NCBI GenBank assembly: GCA_018398765.1
Contig: JAHBMJ010001637.1
Span: 1-27,976, forward strand
Length of the DNA stretch: 27,976 nucleotides
Direction of reading: 5' to 3'
Origin: Chromera velia
Taxonomy: Eukaryota; Sar; Chromeraceae
In this document: in pieces, positions 9,753 to 18,643 of the stretch
Position numbering within the stretch: position 1 is the first letter of the stretch
How the letters are laid out: each line of letters starts with the position of its first letter
Translations under genes and position numbers: made by a program
Notes under the pieces: generated by a model
Database searches by the model: none
Told to the model about the DNA's origin: nothing
The model's input: the letters and a program-made list of their open reading frames with translations, nothing else

Positions 9753-11193
9753 TGGTCGGATGGAGGCAGGCTGAGGGTGCGTGGGGATGCATGGGTTGAT
9801 GAAGTCATTGACTCTATATAGCTAGTGCCGTGCTTATAAGCTTGCTTTTGGCGTCATCAAAAGAGGGCTGCTCGTCTTTGCTTCTGTTCGAAGGGATCAT
9901 GGCTGATCGAGAAATTGAAGGGTACCAACCAGGCTGTATGGGGGTTTCTTTTTTAGTTCTTTGAAAGGAGACTGTCCCCTTTTTGTGGATCGATTGTGAG
10001 ATTCATTTAATTCTGTTTCTTCCTTTGCTGATCGTTCAGTTATTCTTTTTTCTCTTTTTTGGCTGCGTGTGGAATTATTGTGCGTGCATATTATGGTCCA
10101 CGCGTGAGGCTTGCTTGTGGTGTTGCATGTTAATTCTGCCTTTTGTGACTTGACTGTTTTGATGTGCTCAAGTGTTCGAGGTTGCGGTCCTGGCCACGTC
10201 TGCGAATTTGGATACGTACATGCACTGATGGTGCATGGATGCATCTTTGTGGCCCGCACGGAGTTTGCACGTACGTGTCAGCATCGTCCAGAATATCGTG
10301 CATGGATAGGATCACTGGCAAGCGCTTGTCCCTCATCTTAAACGTCTCCTAAGACTCTCCTTCTACAAGACGAAGTCCTTCAAACATGCGCAAGCCTAGG
10401 CGCACGCACCCGGAAGCAGTCTGCCACTGTGAGAGTCACTGACAGAGAAAGATCGAGAAGAGTTGCAAGACTCGGATAAGTGCTTTTGATATTGCTTCAC
10501 TAGTTGCTTCACTTAGGCCGGAAAAGAGGCGTGGGCATACACTGGCATAGTACAAGCATACCTTAGGGCATACCGGCTTCAAATGAGATTTAAACAGTTG
10601 AACTTACCCTCAGGCTGCGCTTATAACTCTTTAGAAGAGCTTAGTTCAATTTCTAATTAAATTTTCAGCACTTGAGAAAGTCTAATATAATTTAAGCTAG
10701 AATTTAAAGTGATTTACTCGCATTTTCTATAGAACCTAGCCAGTCTAGAACGCTCTTCTGGAAGAGCTAATGTAAGAGTGCAAGCTTTACATAACACTAG
10801 GCCCTACACTGTAAAGCTTCAAACAATGAAAACTCAGGCTAACTTTCTTTCTTTCTTTAGAACTTTGTTAACTTTATAAAAGAAAATCGAATCTACATCA
10901 AAGGTTCGATCCTGGCCCGGATTCCTGGGTTCGATCTCAAATGAAAGTGGGTGCTAGAGAAAATGTCACCCTAAGAAAAAACAAGGGCACTCTGATGGAA
11001 AAACGTTTAGTAAACGATTAGTAAACAACCTAGTCTTTCCACTTGAATGGGGAAGGCTGGGGGGGGAAGGACCTGATTGATAGTCTTAATTTCATAAGTA
11101 AAGCTGGAAGTATATAAAACTTAGAAGAACTTTCTGTCTTTGTTTTTTTCTTTCTTTAGAACTTTAGAGTGTAGGACCTAGGCATAACAACTG
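9753..11193. other. intergenic, no gene seen
   Basis: The first part (to about 10380) is probably 3' UTR and spacer of the preceding gene. After about 10480 it becomes AT-rich. TTTCTTTCTTTAGAACTTT-like segments occur at about 10845-10866 and 11147-11166. CACTAGGCCCTACACTGTAAAG (10795-10816) is approximately inverted at 11161-11183, which suggests a further decayed repeat of about 390 bp. Two B-box-like GGTTCGATC motifs lie near 10903 and 10930, without a tRNA. Confidence 0.45.
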
Positions 11194-11585
11194 CCCTAAA
11201 GAATGTCCGGTGGAATAGCTAGTGAAAAAGTCCGGTCACCGGACATTTTGACTTGCCTTTTTGAAAAGTCAACTTGCTATTTTCAAAAAGTCCAGTTGGT
11301 GGATCTTGAGAACTATATGGACTATAAAGCTGGAAATTGGTGTACAAAGCGGGCTTAAAGCGTCTAAAAGCAAACACTAACTTTTAAAGGCTTCAAGTTT
11401 GAACAATTATTTTCCTCAAGTAGAAAAAAAGGCCGGTTGCCTAAAATAGCAAGTCAAAAAGTCAACTTACCAAAAAAAAGTTTGGTCAACCGGACTTTTT
11501 TCAAAAAAGTTCAGTAGACTTTTTGAAATGGCAACTGAACTTTTTAAAATGTCAACTTACCTTTTTTTTAATCATCTTTTTCTTA
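11194..11585 (+). repeat. left terminal inverted repeat
   Basis: Inverse of 13765-14139. The outer 300 bp align closely; mismatches I can see are mostly transitions (for example GGTCACCGGAC against GGTTACCAGAC). The inner part is shifted by T-run and A-run indels. Confidence 0.8.
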
Positions 11586-11870
11586 TAAAAATAACAGGGT
11601 TAAGCCAATAAAGAAGCAACTATAGAATAAAAGATGAAAAAACTTGTTTATAACTCTAAGAACTACTATCATATACTATAAAAAACGTACAAAAACTTAT
11701 ATGAAAATGTACTTACATATGATGATGAAGCTAACACATAGAAATTGAAAACATGCAGACAATGTTACGTATAAACAGATGCAAACAGTAAGCTCGTTTA
11801 ATGCTCTGCTGCAAAATAGTTTTCGTTAGCCTTTTCACGTTTCAAAAGCCAATTGAAAACCAGATCTTCC

Positions 11871-12574
11871 CAGTGCATTGAACAAATAAATTGCAAATAA
11901 ATTGCTTTGACCAGTTTGATGCAAACAATTATTGCAATAGTTGCAATTAATTGCCAATAATTGCCTATAAAACAAAAATTTAATTTTTCTAAGCTATTAC
12001 TTCGTATTAATACCTGTAATATATTTAATAATAACTATTTTTATTTTTTAACATAGAAAATATAAACTTAGAATTCAATATGAATGATAAACAATATGAA
12101 CACACTCTCATATACGGTTCATAACATGAAAATTCTGCAACTGTACGTATAAGCAGTAAAAACTTACTGCTGGCACGTATAGTGCTTTAATTTTATGAGT
12201 ATGCTGCATGCAAACAAGGCCATATCCACGAAAACATCCATGCAATCGATCATACAATAGTAGAAACGAGAAGACACGAAGGCCACAACATTTTTATGCC
12301 TCACTCAGTATCATTCATGAATCAAAGAAACGTATCAAGGCATGCAATTTTGTGAATATGCACCGTGCGCATGCTTGATTGCTTTGGCGCCCTATAACGC
12401 GCGTTTGGCCTTGTTTTTCACTAGTTTTGAGCCCAATAAAACACCTCAGACTCTCAATTTTGAAATTGTATACAATTATTGCAATGAATTGCAATGAGCT
12501 AAGAGCTTGCAATGAATTATTGCTCCCAATTATTTGCAATTATTGTAATTACAATTATTGCTTTCAATGCACTG
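11871..12574. mobile_element. hAT-like MITE nested in the long-TIR element
   Basis: The 704-bp unit begins CAGTGCATTG and ends CAATGCACTG, its exact inverse, and is bounded by GATCTTCC (11863-11870) and GATCTTTC (12575-12582), an 8-bp duplication with one transition. A CAGTG start and an 8-bp duplication are typical of hAT transposons. Both ends are filled with AATTATTGCAAT and ATTGCAA motifs in opposite orientation. There is no transposase ORF. Since it lies inside the long-TIR element, it inserted later. Confidence 0.8.
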
Positions 12575-12611
12575 GATCTTTCATGATGAATCGATCATAT
12601 GTATATCTGCC

Positions 12612-13604
12612 ACCCTGCAGAGTAAATCTCTTGCATACTTTTTTATGGAAGCTCTCGTCCCCACCCACGGCGCCCCCCCTATTTCTAGCTATGGTGTCCC
12701 CGCCTAGGCTGTCTCCTTCTACGGCGCCCCCCCTGTTTCCAGCCACGGTGCCCCCGCCCAGGCTGTCCCCACCCACGGCGCCCCCCCTGTTTCCAGCCTT
12801 GGTGTCCCCGCTTAGGCTGTCCCCTTCTACGGCGCCCCCCCTGTTTCTAACCATGGTGCCCCCCCTCAGCCTGCCCCCACTAGTCAAACTGGAGCGCACC
12901 CTCAGGCGGCTGCCACCCATGATGCGCATCCTGCTCCTCCTGTAGCCGTGAAGCCTGCTGAAGAGCCTCAGGGTGAGAGCTCAATTCTGGCCTTTTATTA
13001 GTAGATGCAGGCAGAGTTGGAGAAGGAGTCGAAGGATGTAAACAAGGATGGAAAGCGAATTTCCAAAGCAGCCACGCAGGAGTTTACACCAGAAGCCAGA
13101 CAAAAGAAGAAAGGGGAAAAAGGAAAGAAAGAACGGGACGAAGAAGAGTCTGCTGACTCTTCATCAGATAAAAGCTCTAGTGAGAATCTGGAACTCTCAA
13201 GTGCAGACGAGGAGGAAGAGGAAGATGAGGAGGAAGAGGAGGGGGGGGAGTCAGAGGAGAAGGACAAGAAAAAAAGAGAAAAAGAAGAAGCAAAGAGAAG
13301 GAAGGAAAAGCTTTCTTTTTTGCAAGGAATTGCTCTAGTGAGAAATGAGGAGAGATCAATCAAGACAGCACTGGAGAAAGCAAAAGAGGAGAACAGGGAG
13401 GATGATGCTAAAGCGCTTCAGCTAGAGCTCAATGAGAAGGAAGAGAGACTTGGCAATGCTTCTCTCCGAGAAGAAATGGCAAAGCTGGTAGCACCAGATG
13501 GTGCAGACCATTCGGGGGAGGGGAAAGGGGGGGGGGAGGGGAAGGAGGGGGGGATTCGGGAACCACAGAGTGGGAAATGTTTGCCCGAGAAGGGCATGCC
13601 TTAA
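12612..13604 (+). pseudogene. decayed cargo ORF: repeat region plus charged coiled coil
   Basis: One frame (0 modulo 3) runs from about 12612 to the TAA at 13604 with only four stops, all TAG: one each in repeat units 1 and 3, and two in tandem at 12999-13004. At the matching place in repeat unit 2 the codon is CAG. From the ATG at 13005 the frame is fully open for 199 codons. The N-terminal part has an 18-residue repeat (HGAPPVSS..), then a Pro/Ala/His tract. The rest is highly charged, with a DEEEEEDEEEEEGG run and a likely coiled coil from about 13260 to 13490 (SFLQGIALVRNEERSIKTAL and on). I recognise no family; a gag-like or captured host fragment are both possible. The 13005 ORF alone might still be expressed. 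Confidence 0.55.
12667..12880 (+). repeat. 54-bp tandem repeat, four units
   Basis: Units start at 12667, 12721, 12775 and 12829 with exact 54-bp spacing, each beginning ACGGCGCCCCCCCT. The unit ends alternate between CCTTCT and CCACCC, which implies a 108-bp higher-order unit. The length equals 18 codons. Confidence 0.9.
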
Positions 13605-13764
13605 ATACAGATCAGCAGCCCCTCTCTAGAATGTGGAGAGACTACGAATTTTGGTGAATCCCGTCAACTAGCTGGAATTTGGTTCCCTGTTGCTTGATGC
13701 ACATACTAACCTTTCACTGCTCTATCAGAGGCATGCATTTTCATTAAAAAATATCATTGATTTT

Positions 13765-14139
13765 AAGGGAAAAAATATGATTAAAATGTCAACCAGACTT
13801 TTTTTTTTGGCAACTTACCGTTTTTTTTTTGTAAGTGGCAGAAATTTTATTAAGTAATTTTGGCAAGTTAACTTTTTGACTTGCTATTTTAGGCAACCGG
13901 ACTTTTTTTCTACTTGAAGAAAATAATTGTCCAAACTTGAAGCCTTTAAAAGTTAGTGTTTGCTTCTAGACGCTTTAAGCCCGCTTTGTACACCAATTTT
14001 TAGCTTTATAGTCCATATAGTTCTCGAGATCCACCAACCGGACTTTTTGAAAATAGCAAGTTGACTTTTTAAAAAGGCAAGTCAAAATGTCTGGTAACCG
14101 GACTTTTTCACTAGCTATTCCACCGGACATTCTTTAGGG
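13765..14139 (-). repeat. right terminal inverted repeat
   Basis: Inverse of the left arm. Contains ACCGGACTTTTT several times. Ends CCACCGGACATTCTTTAGGG. Confidence 0.8.
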
Positions 14140-14487
14140 TGTTCTTTAGGGTGTATTTAGTATATGCAGTTTATCAGTTTTACATTGAATTCCTATTGAA
14201 AAAAAAAAATAGATACTCGGTTACTGCAATATATTAAAGGCATCGTACTTCAAGTTACGTAGATAGTTTGTCTAGTCACCGCTTTATAGTAGTATAGGCC
14301 CTATTATAGTGGCCCCTATATATAGTATCTGTATGACAGTGTATGTATATAAAGCTAGATATAAAGAAATAAAGATTCTTTTCTAGATTTCTTAAAAGAT
14401 TGTTGGAAACTGCACTTCGTGAATTGCCGCTGAATCTAGCGCTGAATTCGGTTTATCAATGAATCATCGTGACAGACGTTTTGTTTT
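14140..14487. other. spacer between the long-TIR element and the EF-G gene
   Basis: AT-rich, with TATATA and CTATA runs near 14280-14360 and an A9 tract near 14202. No gene is seen. Its right part is the 3' flank of the EF-G gene, which ends at 14488. Confidence 0.5.
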
Positions 14488-17400
14488 TCATGCTAGCGAG
14501 CGCCTTAATTGTTTTCGCCGCTTTTCTGAACCAGCACTACTGCTTATCCCTGGTTGTGCTGGTGATCGTGAGTCAGAAACTCTCGTTGACCAATGGGCAG
14601 ATGAGTGACTCGACATCCGTCCAGCTCCCTCTTCTCCTTCTTCATCAGACGAGCTCTCCCCGTCTTCCCCCGACTCATCGTTCAGGCCTTCCGTCTCTGC
14701 GTCGGAATCACCGAAACCCTCCGTCTGTCTTCTCAACTCTGCGCCACCCTCACGGGACATCCCCCCAACAACTTGCTCGCCCCTCTCTGCGCGAATAAAA
14801 CCACACGGCAGCATCAGGAGGTGACCCTCACCCCGTGTTAACGACCTCACTTGATGTGCAAATCCCTCTAGGGCTGCCAGGGGTGCTACGGCGTGGAGCA
14901 CTGCCTGTCGATCCTCAGCCTCTCTCTGCACAGTGGCCACCACACTGCCTCTTCTGTTCCTGCTCAACTCGGACGCTAGAGCGCTCATGTATCCGTGAGG
15001 GATTGTGATTTCAATCCTCATCAACGGTTCCAGCAAGCCGAAGGAGCCCGACTTCATCAACCCTCTCAGGGCTCTGTACACTGCGCCCTCCAAAGCGCGC
15101 ACACTTGTGGTTTCTGTCCACTCAATATCGAGTACCTCCACTCGACACAGACAGACCGGAAAACCCAGACTGGGGCCATAGGACAACCCTGCAAGGATCG
15201 CCTCTTGCACTGCATCAAAGGCGGAAGTCGGTATCTGGTGGTGTCTTTTTGAAATCGCTGAACGATTCAATTCCACCACGTTACCGTATAAATCCTCCTC
15301 CATGCCGTCCAAGCCGTCTGCCTCCCCCCCCCCTGTGCCATCCCCTGTCACCCCTCGCTCCCCCTCCTGACGACATGCGGAGGTCCAGGAGGCACTGAGG
15401 GGGTCAGGCAGAGGCAGAGGGGACACACGGAGCTCGACTGAGGCTTCGTGCTGCGTCTGCATTTTCCCCTCTAAAGTGAAGCTCGAACGCCCCTCTACGG
15501 TTGTTTGGGGATTCTCCTTATACGCAATTGACAGGCGGCTTCGAGTGACGTCGGGGATCTGAAAGTCTTCAAGAAGCCGCCGGTGGGCAACCTGCAAGAA
15601 AAAAGAATTTAGGGGGAGGCAAACATTTACTCCCTCTGAGTGGAAGGAATGTTTTCCTGCAGATTAGAGAGCAAGACTGACTGAAGCACCAGTCAGAATA
15701 GCAAAGCAGTCCGAAAGCGGACGGAAACAGAAGAGAGAGAGACAGAGACAGGCTGATCGAACACTGCTCGAAAGCGGAAGGAAAGAAGACCGATAAACAG
15801 GAGAGCAGAGGAAACGAGGGAAAGGAGAGGAGAGGAGAGGATAGAAAAGGAGAGAATGGAAAAGGAGAGAGAAGGAGAGGCGAGGGGAGAAAAGAAGAGG
15901 CGGCGATGTAGCACAGAGTCCGAACACAAGCAATCAGAGAGAGAGAAAGCCGGCGACATTGATTGAATCGGGAAATGCGAACAGCCAGACAGACACAAGT
16001 GAGAGAACAACCGAACGACCCCAGCAGGACACAGGCTGATCAAAAAATAGAAGAGGAGAAAGAGTCTTTAGTGTGCGATACAAGGCGAGAATACACAAGG
16101 ATCTCACAGCAGGCAATTGCAAATGAGGATCGAAGCCGGATAGATGCGAGAGAAGAGATAAGCAGGGAGGAAGAAAACAGCTACGTGAGCTTACTACAGA
16201 ACCCCCCACCACCACCCAGCCACAGACCTCCAGATGGAGTTCTCCGGCAGCCCACAAAATGTACTGTCCTGTGCTGTCCTCCTTCGTGAGCCTGTACGAA
16301 GGGTCTTCAAGCACGAGCTCTTCCAAAGCACTCACCAATGTCTCTTCGTGTTGCAACTCTGCAGCTTCAAAAGCGGCAAAACAAACAGGAGGGACCTCAC
16401 CAGAAGCTCCCTGCACCCTTGCAGGTCGATCACACAGACTCGGACTATGCAAGTGCAGAGTGCTGCCTGTGACAACGTGTCGCAGACCACGAATGACTGC
16501 GATGTCACCCGCCGCTACTCCCGGAATTTTCAAAAACTGGTCAGCCTTGGCACGAAACACCGCTGACACTGTCTCCTTCTTTCCAGTGAAAGAATCAAAA
16601 AGCTGAGCCCCTGGACGAATCTCTCCAGAGTACACACGACAAAATGCAAGACGCCCCCCCTTCCCGTCCCCCATGACTTTGAACGCAACTGCAAGGGATG
16701 CTGCATTCGTCTGAGCCAGCGCCCTGTCCCCCGGTCCCCAGAACGAACAGCAGGGCACACACCCTGCCCCATTCCGAAATTTACTACCGCTCAGAGACCC
16801 CCCCCCCGTACCGAAAGCCTGGTGCTGCGCTGCTCCCATACGCTTTCGCTTCTCTGCCTCTTTTTGAGACCCTGTGTACGCCTCCAGGATGTGGGAGGGG
16901 CACGGGAGAAGCGGGAGCTTTTGGGCCTCCAGAGGGGAAGGCAGCAGGCACACGACGTAGTCGAGGAGCTGCCGAATGCCCCTGTCCTGCTTTGCACTGC
17001 CACACAAGACAGGAATTCCCACACCTGAGCCTGACACCACAGCACGATGAACTGCCGTGATGATGAGGGAAGGGGGGACAGGCTGATCGGAGAGGAAAAG
17101 CTCGGCTACCTCATCGTCAATCTCTGCAAGTTCGGCCACGAGGCTCTGTCTGAGCTCCCACAGGTGCCTGAGAGTGTCAGCAGAAATGGAAAAGGGTTCG
17201 GACCCTTCTGCTATCTCAATCTTCTCTGCTGACGAAGGAGCACTCTCTGCTGTGACAGGAAGCTGACACTCTGCATGCCTCGGACGCTGCAGAAGGGCGC
17301 CCGTGTGTTGCTGTTGCCGCCAGTGAACTTTCATGGTCGGCAGATCAACAATGTACTTCATCGGGCTTTCTTTTCCTCCCAATGGAAACTGAAGGAGTAG

Positions 17401-18018
17401 AGGGCGGCACCCCAACCACTTTCTCAGCTGGCGGGATACCCTCAACACACACCCACCATCCCTGTCAAGCTTATTCACAAAAACCAACCTGGGTGTCCCC
17501 CCCCCTTCACTATTCAACTGCCGCCAGACAGTATGCGTCTGTGGCTGCACTCCTTTGCACCCATCAACCACGACCACGGCCCCGTCAAGGACCTTGGCGG
17601 CCCGGTGAACCTCTGCCGTGAAGTCTACATGGCCGGGTGTGTCGATCAAATTGACCTGGTGCTCTGTCCAGTTGAAGGTTGTGGAGGCGGACTTAATGGT
17701 GATACCTCTTTCCCTCTCTTGAGACAAAAAGTCCATGGTCGTTGTGCCCTCATCAATATCACCCATCGACTGGATCTCTTGGGCATTGTACAGCATGGCC
17801 TCGCTGGTGGTGGTCTTCCCAGCGTCAATGTGGGCGAACACCCCGATATTTCGGACCTTGGAGAGAAACTTCAAGTCAATCTCAGGGGGAGGGGGAGGGA
17901 CATTTTCTTGAGGGAGCTTCGAGCGATGATCGCTGCAGGAAGCACTGCTGTAGAGTCTCCGCGCTGAGCCACGCCTTAGATGGCGGGCAAGGGGAACCAC
18001 ACGCAACAGTAACATCAT
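14488..18018 (-). CDS. GFM2: mitochondrial elongation factor G, EF-G2/GFM2 type
   Basis: Two exons on the minus strand, 18018-16228 and 15591-14488, joined across a phase-0 intron (GTCTGT...TTGCAG) inside the conserved GELHLEV|AHRRLLEDF. The product has about 967 residues or slightly fewer. The ATG at 18018 was chosen because it opens an Arg-rich, acid-free presequence (residues 1-30) suited to mitochondrial import. GTPase motifs are complete: AHIDAGKT (62-69), RGITI (104-108), DTPGH (126-130), NKLD (182-185) and a later GSAK. Domain II and the domain IV/V region (LPLIRIEITIP-like MRIEITIPHGYM) follow. The VWRQ motif and domain II favour EF-G2, which in other eukaryotes acts with ribosome recycling factor to split mitochondrial ribosomes, over EF-G1. 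Extra low-complexity inserts in the domain II linker and in domain IV, and an acidic Ser-rich tail, make it longer than animal GFM2. EF-G1 remains an alternative. Confidence 0.9.
15592..16227 (-). other. single intron of the EF-G gene
   Basis: 636 nt with GT-AG ends on the minus strand. On the plus strand it holds a purine-rich GGAGAGGAGAGG tract at about 15780-15900 (pyrimidine-rich in the transcript, toward its acceptor). Confidence 0.85.
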
Positions 18019-18643
18019 CCTGCAGCAGCAGGCGGGCTCACAACAACAGATCGTCTGAGTTAAGTGCAATGATTTCAGAAGCGAATGATTCTTCTTAGGC
18101 GGGAATGGGCATTCCTTACGCGGAGAGTGACAACGATCTCTCACGACTTTCCTTCAGTTAATTTTCGAGGTCTGTGAGAATCTGTGAGATTGTTTGAGGG
18201 AGTGCGCGGCGGCGCGAGAAATGGAACGGACCCATCCCGATCGATCGATCCCGGCCATGCAGCCCTCGCGATATCGATCGCGCGCGCGCCGCGCCATCGC
18301 CGCGCCATGCATGCAACGACTGCATGCATGCGCCGCGCCGCAATAATTTTTGCGCGGCTCGCCGGTCAGCTGCTGCGCTGCAACAACTTGTCAGCGTCTT
18401 CTATGCGTCTTCTTGACTTCCAAGAACTGGCAAGAAGTCATGCTCAAGTTGTTCATTGAAGTTCATTGCCCCCAGCTCTCACTGGCTTTCGCCTTTAATT
18501 GCATGCTGCTGCATGTTGGCTGTTTAAGTGTAGCAGGATTCAGAGAGACGTATTGGAAAGGGGCGGCAGGTCCACAACTCGTGAAACAAAAAAGACGCAT
18601 TGTATCCACTTTCACATTCATCCAACCTCCAGTTGAAAGAAAG
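18019..18643. promoter_or_regulatory. shared promoter region of two divergent genes
   Basis: The EF-G gene starts leftward at 18018 and the secreted-protein gene rightward at 18644. Between them lies a CpG-rich block (about 18190-18370) with CGATCGATCGAT, GCGATATCGATCGCGCGCGC and two TGCATGCA-type sites at about 18306-18331. TGCATGCA is a known ApiAP2 binding motif in apicomplexans. Its role here is inference. No TATA box is evident. Confidence 0.5.

Larger units (their letters stand above)
11194..14139. mobile_element. long-TIR DNA element with cargo ORF (MULE- or foldback-like)
   Basis: The sequence from 11194 (CCCTAAAGAATGTCCGGTGG) is repeated in inverse orientation ending at 14139. Similarity runs inward for about 380 bp on each side with small indels. 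The arms carry several copies of AAAAGTCCGGT and its inverse, a subterminal motif repetition like that bound by transposases. Between the arms are a nested hAT-like MITE and a decayed ORF that is not a transposase, so the element is non-autonomous. Long TIRs around captured coding sequence recall Pack-MULEs, but I found no convincing target duplication (right flank has a second TTCTTTAGGG copy at 14142-14151), so the superfamily is open. Confidence 0.78.

Noticed and set aside
10895-10945. tRNA gene
   Set aside because: Two GGTTCGATC motifs resemble B boxes, but there is no cloverleaf, acceptor stem or A box.
12564-12929. Minus-strand repeat ORF across the 54-bp array
   Set aside because: The 54-bp period keeps several frames open. 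The plus frame continuous with the coiled-coil ORF is the better candidate.
972-13004. Stop codon reassignment (TAG as glutamine or TGA as tryptophan)
   Set aside because: The in-frame stops occur only in mobile-element sequence that also has frameshifts. Both TGA and TAG interrupt elements, while all four host genes end in TGA. Transition decay explains this more simply, though TAG as a host stop is not seen in this window.
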